Below are positions 1 through 6,893 of a DNA stretch of 64,000 bases, in pieces. The notes under the pieces are model-generated. The model was not told where the DNA came from and ran no database searches. It saw nothing but the letters and a program-made list of their open reading frames with translations. Origin of the DNA: Arthrobacter gandavensis (GTDB lineage: Bacteria; Actinomycetota; Actinomycetes; Actinomycetales; Micrococcaceae). The stretch lies in contig NZ_VTFU01000001.1 of assembly GCF_009192735.1 (NCBI RefSeq), positions 558,001 through 622,000 on the forward strand, read 5' to 3'. Made by a program: the position numbers and the translations under genes. Each line of letters starts with the position of its first letter. Position 1 is the stretch's first letter.

Positions 1-375
1 GCCAAGCGGGAGGAGCGGGGTGTCCGTCCACGGCTGCCCAGTGTCTCGCTCGAGGTTGCCATGGACATCATCGTCCAGCAGTGGTCCCGGCTGACCGACA
101 TCGAGGAAGCCGAACGCCTTCCGCAGACCGGAGAACCGGAAATGGGCCTGGTCTGGCCCATGTACAAGTGGGCCAAGGGCAAGCACCTCCAACTGGCGCT
201 CAACGGCACGGAGCTGGCCGCCGGTGATTTTGTGAGGTGGGCCAAGCAGGTGATCGACCTGCTGGACCAGCTCGCCAAGGTCAACGATTTGCCCCAGGGG
301 CTGCGCCGGCGCTGCATTGACGCCATCGGCCTGATCCGCCGTGGCGTCGTCGCGTACTCCGCGGTCAGCGAGTAG
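1..375 (+). CDS. DEAD/DEAH RNA helicase C-terminal (DSHCT) fragment, 5' cut by window edge
   Basis: The frame is open from base 1, so this is the last 124 residues of a larger protein. The visible part matches the DSHCT domain that ends Ski2/Dob1/HelY-type RNA helicases: the stretches EPEMGLVWPMYKWAKG and GLRRRCIDAIGLIRRGVVAYSAV are typical of its C-terminal helical bundle. The helicase core (Walker motifs) lies outside the window. The protein should act on structured RNA in the cytoplasm. The stop is TAG at 373-375, and 75 bp separate it from the next gene on the same strand. The family assignment rests on the C-terminal domain only. Confidence 0.8.
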   Translation, partial: AKREERGVRPRLPSVSLEVAMDIIVQQWSRLTDIEEAERLPQTGEPEMGLVWPMYKWAKGKHLQLALNGTELAAGDFVRWAKQVIDLLDQLAKVNDLPQGLRRRCIDAIGLIRRGVVAYSAVSE

Positions 376-450
376 CCGGTCCTTCCCGGCTGCTGCCGTC
401 AGGCCGCAGCTTCACAACCACACAGCACAACAGAAAAAACAGGTGAGTCC

Positions 451-2094
451 TTGAACACGCAGCATCCTCCCGCCACACCGGCGCTGACCCTTTACCGCAA
501 CGGGTCCGTTTACAGCGCCGCCGATCCATTTGCCACGGCGATGCTGGTGGAGGGGGACACCGTGGCCTGGGTGGGATCCGAACACGCCGCGGAATCCCTG
601 CAGGATGCGCGGATGACGGTGGTCGACCTCCAGGGCGCCCTCATCACGCCCGGGTTCGTGGATGCGCACGCCCACGTGACCGAGACCGGGGCAGCACTGT
701 CCTCACTGGACCTCACCGGCGCCGCTTCGCTGGATGAGCTGCTCGACTTGGTGGCCAAGGCTGCCGCGGGCACGCAGGGACTGATCGCCGGTTACGGGTG
801 GGACGAGTCGGCGTGGCCCGAACGCAGGGTTCCCACGGCTGCCGAACTCGACGCCGCGTCAGGCCACCGTCCGGTGTACCTCGCCCGAACCGACGTGCAC
901 TGCGCCGTGGTGTCCGGAACCTTGGCCGCCGAGCTGAAGCTGGCGGAGCATGATGGCTGGGACAACGGCTTCGTGGTGCGGGCGGCCCATGCGCTTGCGC
1001 GCACGGCGTCACGGTCGATGGACCTGGCGCAGCGCTCCCGCTACCAGCAGGCTGCCCTGAAGCACGCTGCAAGCCGGGGCATCATTGCCGTGACCGAAAT
1101 GGCGGCGCCGCATCTGTCCACGGTCGCCGACCTGAGGCAGTTGATGGGCCTTGAAGGTTCCCTCGGTGAGGATCCGCTGCCGCAGATCCTGCCGTACTGG
1201 GGCCAGCTGGTGCAGTCGGAGTCGGAACTGGCCGAGGTCACCGCACCCTTTGAGGGGCGCCTGATCGGTTTGGCGGGTGACCTGAACATGGACGGTTCCC
1301 TTGGAGCCCGCACCGCTGCCCTGCGGTCGCCCTACGCGGACGCGCCGGAATCGCGCGGCACCCTGTACCTGTCAGCCGAGCAGGCCGGCCGCCACTTGGC
1401 GCTGGCTACCCGTGCCGGACTCCAGGGCGGATTCCACGTTATTGGCGACGCCGGGCTGGACACCGTCCTGGCCGGGCTGCGCGCCGCCGCCGATGAGGTG
1501 GGAGAGGAACGCATCCGCGCTTCGCATCACCGCATGGAACACCTGGAGCTGGCCGACGACGACGCCATCGCCGAACTGGTGCGTTTCGGCGCCGTCGCCA
1601 GCATGCAGCCGGGTTTCGACGCCGCATGGGGCGGCAGCGGCGGCCTGTACGAGCAGCGGCTGGGGGAGAGGAGCGCCTCCATGAACCGGTTCGCATCCCT
1701 GCTCTCGGCCGGAGTAATGGTCGCCGTGGGGTCAGACTCGCCGGTTATGCCGATGAGCCCCTGGGCGGCAATCCGCGCCGCGGTGTCGCATTCGAATCCC
1801 GCCGAACGCATTTCCGCCCGGGCGGCCTTTATCGGCCACACCCGCGCCGGATGGCGCGCGGCGGGGGCGGGGAACTTCATGCTCGGGCAGCTTGCGCCCG
1901 GGGCACCCGCGTCCTATGCCGTCTGGGAAGTCGAAGAGCTGATGGTGCAGACGCCTGAGGCCAAGGGGGCTGCATGGAGTACCGATCCCCGGGCCGGAAC
2001 CCCGCTTCTTCCGGCACTGGACACGGCCCATGAACCCCACTGCCTGTTGACTGTCCACGACGGCACCGAACTCTACCGGGCGGTAGGTTTCTGA
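451..2094 (+). CDS. Amidohydrolase family 3, YtcJ-like metal-dependent hydrolase
   Basis: This 547-residue protein starts at TTG with AGGTGAG a few bases upstream. It has the composite layout of the YtcJ/NfdA branch: a small beta domain, then a metal-binding TIM barrel. The metal motif DAHAH (His73, His75) is visible, followed by GFHVIGDAG, a later MEHLEL histidine and GSDSPV (the metal-binding Asp). Length is normal for the family, usually 520-560. Members hydrolyse amides or formamides, but substrate cannot be read from sequence. It is a single-gene unit between the helicase tail and a regulatory gap. No signal peptide is seen, so it is probably cytoplasmic. Confidence 0.85.
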   Translation: MNTQHPPATPALTLYRNGSVYSAADPFATAMLVEGDTVAWVGSEHAAESLQDARMTVVDLQGALITPGFVDAHAHVTETGAALSSLDLTGAASLDELLDLVAKAAAGTQGLIAGYGWDESAWPERRVPTAAELDAASGHRPVYLARTDVHCAVVSGTLAAELKLAEHDGWDNGFVVRAAHALARTASRSMDLAQRSRYQQAALKHAASRGIIAVTEMAAPHLSTVADLRQLMGLEGSLGEDPLPQILPYWGQLVQSESELAEVTAPFEGRLIGLAGDLNMDGSLGARTAALRSPYADAPESRGTLYLSAEQAGRHLALATRAGLQGGFHVIGDAGLDTVLAGLRAAADEVGEERIRASHHRMEHLELADDDAIAELVRFGAVASMQPGFDAAWGGSGGLYEQRLGERSASMNRFASLLSAGVMVAVGSDSPVMPMSPWAAIRAAVSHSNPAERISARAAFIGHTRAGWRAAGAGNFMLGQLAPGAPASYAVWEVEELMVQTPEAKGAAWSTDPRAGTPLLPALDTAHEPHCLLTVHDGTELYRAVGF

Positions 2095-2172
2095 GCCGGA
2101 CCGGGCGAAATTACCCCGGCGCGTCGCCCGCCTGACCTGCTAATACGAGTTCCGTGCCTAGTCAGGGGCTTG

Positions 2173-2200
2173 TTGACACATCGGCGACAGCACGTAGGCT
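2173..2200 (+). promoter_or_regulatory. Strong sigma70-type promoter upstream of candidate RNA / ppm1 leader
   Basis: TTGACA at 2173-2178 and TAGGCT at 2195-2200 are separated by 16 bp. It is among the best matches to the housekeeping consensus in this window. It lies 80 bp after the amidohydrolase stop and about 415 bp before the ppm1 start, so the transcript would begin near 2207 with a long non-coding stretch. Confidence 0.6.
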
Positions 2201-2206
2201 AGGGGA

Positions 2207-2505
2207 ATCGCAGGCCGGACTTCGGGGAACCGAATCCGCTGCGCCGGAATAATCAGCACACCGCACAGCTGTGTGAGCGCGTACCCGGTGGAGTGTGCCA
2301 GGTATCAGCCAGGTATCGACCGGGGCGCAGTGCGCACCAGGGCAGGCTTGACCGTCAGTAGAAAACAGTCCCGGCACAGCCGGGTCTGGCCCGAAGGCGG
2401 AAGGGCCTGCCCTTGTGTGTGCCGGTCCTCATCCGGTCCCGCTCTTGTCTGCTCCGGGCGCCAGGAGAGCTGGACGCCGGGAATGGTGTGACCGGCACGG
2501 CACGC
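2207..2505 (+). ncRNA. Candidate structured RNA (small RNA or very long ppm1 leader)
   Basis: No convincing ORF fills this stretch, yet it is rich in self-complementarity directly downstream of a strong promoter. Seen: a 5' hairpin (CGGA, C, TTCGG, loop GGAA, CCGAA, TCCG at 2216-2238); two tandem 11-mers beginning GCCAGGTATC at 2297 and 2308; a long rod in which GACCGG 2318-2323 pairs CCGGTC 2422-2427 and AGGGCAGGC 2339-2347 pairs GCCTGCCCT 2405-2413; and an inner hairpin CCCGGC/GCCGGG at 2370-2384. A bubbled rod of about 300 nt recalls 6S or mycobacterial Ms1 RNA, but no RNase P, tmRNA or SRP signature was recognised. The identity is inference. Confidence 0.4.
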
Positions 2506-2509
2506 AAGT

Positions 2510-2541
2510 TTGACGCCGGCGCTGAACGCCTCCCATATACT
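2510..2541 (+). promoter_or_regulatory. Possible second promoter close to ppm1, with an inverted repeat at its -10
   Basis: TTGACG at 2510-2515 and TATACT at 2536-2541 could form a promoter, though the 20-bp spacing is long. The -10 sits inside an inverted repeat TCCCA-TATAC-TGGGA (2531-2545). Downstream, the leader can form two hairpins: GGGGT-GCGA-ACCCC (2555-2568, a GNRA tetraloop) and GGCTGCG/CGCAGCC (2572-2591). Confidence 0.35.
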
Positions 2542-2614
2542 GGGAAGTCTTGCCGGGGTGCGAACCCCACAGGCTGCGTTTACGCGCAGCCCATCCCCTA
2601 TGAAAGGCGAATGC

Positions 2615-3343
2615 GTGCGCGTCCTGACCATCATCCCGACCTACAACGAGATCGAGTCCCTCCCCAAGACGCTTCAGCGGCTGCGGGCGGCGGTGCCCGA
2701 CTCGGATGTTCTGATCGCGGACGATAACAGCCCGGACGGCACCGGAGCGTACGCCGACGAGATCGCCGCCGCCGACCCTCAGGTCCATGTGCTGCACCGC
2801 AAGGGCAAGGAAGGCCTGGGCGCAGCTTACATTGCCGGTTTCCGCTGGGGCCTGGAGCGGGACTACGACGTCTTGGTGGAGATGGACGCTGACGGTTCCC
2901 ACAAACCCGAGCAGCTGCCCCTGCTGCTGGAAGCTGCCGAAGCCGGTGCGGATCTGGTCATCGGTTCCCGCTGGGTTTCCGGCGGTTCCGTGGTCAACTG
3001 GCCGCTGCACCGCAAAATCCTGTCCCGGGGCGGCAGCTTGTACTCCCGCCTCATGTTGGGGATCGGCGTCCGCGACATCACCGCCGGTTACCGCGCCTTC
3101 CAGCGCACCACCCTCGAGCGGCTGGACCTCAACGCGGTGGAGTCCGTCGGGTACGGATTCCAGGTGGACATGACCTTCCGGGTGGCCCGTCTCGGACTCA
3201 CCATCAAGGAAGTCCCCATCACTTTCGTTGAACGCGAATTCGGCGCATCCAAAATGAGCGGCAACATTGTTTTCGAAGCGATGGCCAATGTCACCAAGTG
3301 GGGTCTGGGCGCCCGCTGGAACAAGCTGACGCGGCGCGGCTAG
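2615..3343 (+). CDS. ppm1: Polyprenol monophosphomannose synthase
   Basis: This GT2-family glycosyltransferase transfers mannose from GDP-mannose to polyprenyl phosphate at the cytoplasmic membrane face, supplying lipid-linked mannose for protein mannosylation and glycolipids. The N-terminus VLTIIPTYNEIESLP, the DDNSPDGTG nucleotide-binding segment and VEMDADGSH (DxD-like) are typical. At 242 residues it is the single-domain form, without the Lnt fusion seen in some mycobacteria. GTG at 2615 is chosen because AAAGG ends 7 bp before it; ATG at 2600 has no such site. It is convergent with rbpA, as in many actinobacteria. Confidence 0.85.
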   Translation: MRVLTIIPTYNEIESLPKTLQRLRAAVPDSDVLIADDNSPDGTGAYADEIAAADPQVHVLHRKGKEGLGAAYIAGFRWGLERDYDVLVEMDADGSHKPEQLPLLLEAAEAGADLVIGSRWVSGGSVVNWPLHRKILSRGGSLYSRLMLGIGVRDITAGYRAFQRTTLERLDLNAVESVGYGFQVDMTFRVARLGLTIKEVPITFVEREFGASKMSGNIVFEAMANVTKWGLGARWNKLTRRG

Positions 3344-3380
3344 AGCACCTCCGGCCCCGCTCCACGAGACCCGCCGGATA

Positions 3381-3428
3381 TGACAAAGGGAGGGCGGCTG
3401 CCAATTGGCAGCCGCCCTCCCTTTGTCA
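3381..3428. terminator. Bidirectional terminator, 48-bp perfect palindrome
   Basis: Two 24-base arms, starting TGACAAAGGGAGGGCGG and meeting at AATT, form a perfect palindrome between the convergent ppm1 and rbpA genes. A-rich and T-rich ends (AAA/TTT next to the GC stem) allow it to stop transcription in both directions. Confidence 0.85.
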
Positions 3429-3498
3429 TTGCATCAACTTCCGTCATTGCATCAACTTCGGCGGCAGCCCGCGTGGCGGGGCCCCCGAACCGTGGACG

Positions 3499-3852
3499 CT
3501 ACTTGGATGCTGAAGCGCGCTCTCCGCGGCGTTCACGCAGGATCGTGAGGCGGTCCTGGAGGATCTGCTCGAGCTCTTCAATGCTGCGCCGCTCCAGCAG
3601 CATGTCCCAGTGCGTACGGACCGGCTTGTCATTGCTGGTGTCGGGCTTCTCGCCATCCACCAGGAGGGCTTCCTTGCCGGTCTTGGAAACCCATACCGGA
3701 GGAACGTCGGCCTCGGCGGCGAACGTCACAAATACCCGTTCGCCATCCTCGCAGCGGTACTCCACCCGCTGGCGGGGAGCCGGCTCAACACCGGATTCGG
3801 TCTCCATGCTCTGCGCGCCGAGGCGCATACCCCGCAGGCTGCGATCGCTCAT
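3499..3852 (-). CDS. rbpA: RNA polymerase-binding protein RbpA
   Basis: RbpA binds the sigma factor and RNA polymerase and stabilises open complexes at actinobacterial promoters. The 117-residue product contains the hallmark THWDMLLERRSIEELEQIL sigma-interaction helix, a central beta-rich core domain with a YRCEDGE segment, and the N-terminal DRSLRGMRLGA basic tail. ATG at 3852 is preferred because AGGGAG lies 5-7 bp upstream and it gives the standard MSDRSLRG start. It is monocistronic and convergent with ppm1. The 290-bp upstream gap has a TATAAT hexamer and one copy of the TTATGTCAAC motif. Confidence 0.93.
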   Translation of the reverse strand: MSDRSLRGMRLGAQSMETESGVEPAPRQRVEYRCEDGERVFVTFAAEADVPPVWVSKTGKEALLVDGEKPDTSNDKPVRTHWDMLLERRSIEELEQILQDRLTILRERRGERASASK

Positions 3853-4097
3853 CTTTTCTCCCTCTTCAGTCCGAAGGATCCCCGAGGGACCCATCTTGTA
3901 GTGCTGTTGGTGCCGTTCCGCCCCGGCACGCTCACGTTTATGCTGCCGAACGGCCGGACGCAGCGTCTGCGTCCAAGCCGCGGTCCCGCCGGTGGCCCGC
4001 TTATGTCAACGCCGATTCCGCGCCAAATGTTCCGGCACGGGGTCCGCGACCGGTTTCAGCGGGCGGGCCCGGGGGGACAGACCCCGGCAAACAACCC

Positions 4098-4103
4098 ATT
4101 ATA
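4098..4103 (-). promoter_or_regulatory. Candidate -10 for rbpA
   Basis: On the minus strand, 4103 to 4098 reads a perfect TATAAT. No clear -35 is seen at 17-18 bp. If used, the rbpA leader would be about 240 nt and would include the TTATGTCAAC motif at 4001-4010 (plus-strand reading). Confidence 0.35.
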
Positions 4104-4140
4104 CCGGGCATGAGCGTCCCGCGGTGACCACGGCCCCCCC

Positions 4141-5184
4141 TTAGAGCTGGGAGTCGGGGGAGTCCGCCAGGGTGGGAGACGCGGGCGCGGCTGCCGGTGC
4201 GGGCGGTGTTACCCGTCCCGGTGCCGATCCGTTTCCTGCGGGAGCCGATCCGTTGCCCGCCGGTGCGTGGGGCGTGGACCCGTTGGTGGCCGGCATGTCG
4301 GGAACGAAGTTACCCAGTGCGCTGCCGACTCCCTTGAGGGCTTCGCCCAGCTCGCTGGGGATGATCCACATCTTGTTCGAAGTGCCCTCGGCCAGTTTCG
4401 GCAGGGTCTGCAGGTACTGGTAGGCCAGGAGCTTCTGGTCCGGGTTGCCCTTGTGAATGGCCTCGAAGACCTTGGCGATGGCCTGGGATTCGCCGTCGGC
4501 GCGAAGGATATCCGCCTTGGCGTCACCTTCAGCCGCGAGGATGGCTGCCTGCCGGCGGCCTTCGGCGTTCAGGATCTGGGCCTGCTTGGTACCTTCGGCC
4601 GTCAGGATGGTGGCGCGGCGTTCACGCTCGGCACGCATCTGCTTTTCCATGGAGTCCTGGATCGACAGGGGCGGCTCAATGGCCTTGAGCTCAACGCGGG
4701 AGACACGGATGCCCCAGCGGCCGGTGGCCTCGTCGAGGACACCGCGCAGCTGGCCGTTGATGCGGTCGCGTGACGTCAGTGCTTCCTCGAGGTTCAGGCC
4801 ACCCACCACGTTACGCAGGGTTGTGGTGGTGAGCTGCTCCACCGCGTGAATGTAGTTGGCAATTTCGTACGTGGCGGCGCGGGGGTCGGTGACCTGGAAG
4901 TAGACGACCGTGTCGATCGACACCACCAGGCTGTCTTCGGTAATCACCTGCTGCGGAGGGAAGGAAACCACCTGTTCGCGGAGGTCCAGCAGCGGCAGCA
5001 GCCGGTCCACGAAAGGAATCAGGATGGTCAAACCCGGGTTAAGCGTCCGCTGGTACTTTCCCAGCCGTTCGACCACGCCCGCGCGGGCCTGTGGAATGAT
5101 CTTGACCGATTTCACCAGGATGACCAGGACAAAAATAATCAGGACAGCCAGAATGATGATGAGGCCGGTTGCTCCGGAACTCAT
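4141..5184 (-). CDS. SPFH/Band 7 membrane protein (stomatin/QmcA-like)
   Basis: This 347-residue protein has one N-terminal membrane segment (about residues 7-27, very rich in Ile/Leu/Val), then a Band 7/SPFH domain (KIIPQARAGVVERLGKY onward) and an Ala/Glu-rich coiled coil (residues about 185-240, repeated AEG units such as LTAEGTKQAQILNAEGRRQ). The tail is Pro/Ala/Gly/Asn repeats (PAGNGSAPAGNGSAPG). Such proteins form large ring-like scaffolds in membrane microdomains. It starts at ATG after AAGGGGGACT. The NfeD-like gene is directly upstream on the same strand, a widely conserved SPFH-NfeD partnership. A specific function is not deducible. Confidence 0.88.
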   Translation of the reverse strand: MSSGATGLIIILAVLIIFVLVILVKSVKIIPQARAGVVERLGKYQRTLNPGLTILIPFVDRLLPLLDLREQVVSFPPQQVITEDSLVVSIDTVVYFQVTDPRAATYEIANYIHAVEQLTTTTLRNVVGGLNLEEALTSRDRINGQLRGVLDEATGRWGIRVSRVELKAIEPPLSIQDSMEKQMRAERERRATILTAEGTKQAQILNAEGRRQAAILAAEGDAKADILRADGESQAIAKVFEAIHKGNPDQKLLAYQYLQTLPKLAEGTSNKMWIIPSELGEALKGVGSALGNFVPDMPATNGSTPHAPAGNGSAPAGNGSAPGRVTPPAPAAAPASPTLADSPDSQL

Positions 5185-5288
5185 AGTCCCCCTTCAGGTT
5201 TTGGCGGCCCCGTCCGGGCGTCGCCGTGGTTTTGGTGCCGGCGGCGGCTCTGCCTCCGGATGGCGGGCGCCGTTTCCGGCGCCGTGCC

Positions 5289-5816
5289 TCAGTGCTGTTC
5301 GCTGCCCCGCTCATCGCTCAGCCCGTCGGACTGGCCGGGCTCCGCGGAGTGCGCGCCGGCCGGAGCCGGTACGACGACGGCGGTGGCGCCTTCGATGCGC
5401 GTCACCAGGACCGGCGCACCGGCGGTGAGACTGGATCCGTCCGGCGTCCGCGCCGTCCAGATGTCACCACCGATCTTCACGGTGCCCGCAGTTCCGGAGA
5501 CGGCCTCCAACGTCAGCGCCGGGGAACCGATCAGACGCTCAATGTTGGAGCGCTGGTCCCGTGGGCCGCGCTCCAAATGCTTGAGCGCCACCGGGCGGAC
5601 AAGAACGATCATCAGCAGCGCCACAATACAGAAAACGACCACCTGCAAAAACAGGGGCGCCCCAAAGATGGCAGCCAGCATGGCGCCCAGGGCACCAACG
5701 GACAGCATGGCGAAGAAAAGATCCAGCGTCAGCGTTTCGATGGCAGCAAGTCCCAGAAAGAGAACGAGCCAGACGGCCCATCCGTAGTCCAGCAGCCATT
5801 GGTATACGTCCTGCAT
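5289..5816 (-). CDS. NfeD-like membrane protein
   Basis: A 175-residue protein with three to four predicted membrane helices in residues 8-75 (WAVWLVLFLGLAAIETLTLDLFF and following), then a soluble beta-barrel NfeD C-terminal (OB-like) domain around residues 85-150 (LIGSPALTLEAVSGTAGTV, then GATAVVVP). It ends in a polar, disordered tail. It precedes the SPFH gene by 104 bp on the same strand and probably forms an operon with it. NfeD proteins bind and organise SPFH assemblies. GAAGGGAACC precedes the ATG. Confidence 0.85.
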   Translation of the reverse strand: MQDVYQWLLDYGWAVWLVLFLGLAAIETLTLDLFFAMLSVGALGAMLAAIFGAPLFLQVVVFCIVALLMIVLVRPVALKHLERGPRDQRSNIERLIGSPALTLEAVSGTAGTVKIGGDIWTARTPDGSSLTAGAPVLVTRIEGATAVVVPAPAGAHSAEPGQSDGLSDERGSEQH

Positions 5817-5985
5817 ATGGTTCCCTTCGGCTCCGCCGCCGGTGACGGCGGTCGGTTGTGCGGGCGGTGTAGCCTATTCTGCCGCAAGTGCAGCGGGTTT
5901 GTCCCGGTAACACCGTTGCTGTCTATAACGTTTGGGTGCCGCTTTCCGTGTCCGGCGTCATACTCCGTTTCCGGCACCCCGGACG

Positions 5986-6831
5986 TCAGGCGGCGTGGAA
6001 GAGCTGCAGCGAGAAAGCGGCCGTGACCGGGACGGTGCCGGTGATCGGGGCAAGCTTCCGGCTCAGGGCGTCACGGTCCAGGTGCCGGGCCGAGGGCCCC
6101 ATGAGGGCAACGTTGCGGATATCGGTGCCGGAGAGCTGCATGGGGTATTGGCAGTGCAAGGTTTGGCCCGGCCGGAAACGGTCCGCCAGGGCGGCCGTAA
6201 CCCGCGATTCCTTCTCGTCTCCGATGTCCAGCATCCCCGCCAATGCGCGGACCTCCTGCAGGTGCCCGGGCTGCGGAGTAACGACCGCGAGGACCCCGCT
6301 GCCGGAGAGCACGCGGCGGAATTCAGCGGCGTTGCGGGGGGCAAAAACATTCAGCACCGCGTCCACGGACGCGTCAGCCAGCGGCAGCGGCCGCCAGACA
6401 TCCCACACCAGGCTGGTGGCGGCCGGAAGCGCGCGGGCGGCTCGCCGCAGCGCAAACTTCGAAATGTCCAGGGCCACCACGGCGGCATCAGGCAGCGCCG
6501 CGGAGGTTTCCCGCAGGTAGTAGCCGGTGCCGGCACCGGCGTCGAGCACCGTCCGGGCCGCGGGAGCGGCTTCGGCAACCAGCCGTGCCAACTCCCGGGC
6601 CATGGGGAGGTAATGGCCCGCTCCGAGGAAATCGACGCGCGCCTGCACCATCTCCGCCGTGTCGGCGGAAAACTTGGTGCCTGCTCCGGTCAGCAGGTTG
6701 AAGTATCCCTGGCGCGCAGCGTCAAAGCGGTGGCCCCTGCCGCAGGCGAGAAAAGGCGTTTCGGCTGCGTGTGCTGCCAGTGGATCCCGGCATACGGGGC
6801 ACAGCAAAGCAGGCAGGGGAGCGGGGGACAT
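5986..6831 (-). CDS. 23S rRNA guanine-N1 methyltransferase, RlmA family
   Basis: The 281-residue product starts with a zinc-binding module (LLCPVCRDPL, then FLACGRGHRFD) followed by QGYFNLL, a layout specific to RlmA(I)/RlmA(II) enzymes that methylate G745 or G748 of 23S rRNA; the RlmA(II) branch includes tylosin-resistance TlrB. The SAM-binding motif is VLDAGAGTGYYL (about residue 100), with a later VALDISKFALRRAARA. Which guanine is modified cannot be told. The start codon lies 6 bp after TAAGAT (minus strand 6843-6838), with no SD at a useful distance, so the mRNA may be leaderless. Divergent from the S9 peptidase. Confidence 0.83.
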   Translation of the reverse strand: MSPAPLPALLCPVCRDPLAAHAAETPFLACGRGHRFDAARQGYFNLLTGAGTKFSADTAEMVQARVDFLGAGHYLPMARELARLVAEAAPAARTVLDAGAGTGYYLRETSAALPDAAVVALDISKFALRRAARALPAATSLVWDVWRPLPLADASVDAVLNVFAPRNAAEFRRVLSGSGVLAVVTPQPGHLQEVRALAGMLDIGDEKESRVTAALADRFRPGQTLHCQYPMQLSGTDIRNVALMGPSARHLDRDALSRKLAPITGTVPVTAAFSLQLFHAA

Positions 6832-6893
6832 CTTTCCATCTTAGGTGTGCCGCAGCCGGGACCGGGAATCCCGGCAGTAGTAGGCTCGGCCGG

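Noticed and set aside
2095-2505. RNase P, tmRNA or SRP RNA in the pre-ppm1 gap
   Set aside because: The conserved P4 core of RNase P, the tag-peptide region of tmRNA and the SRP Alu/GGAA loops were not found.
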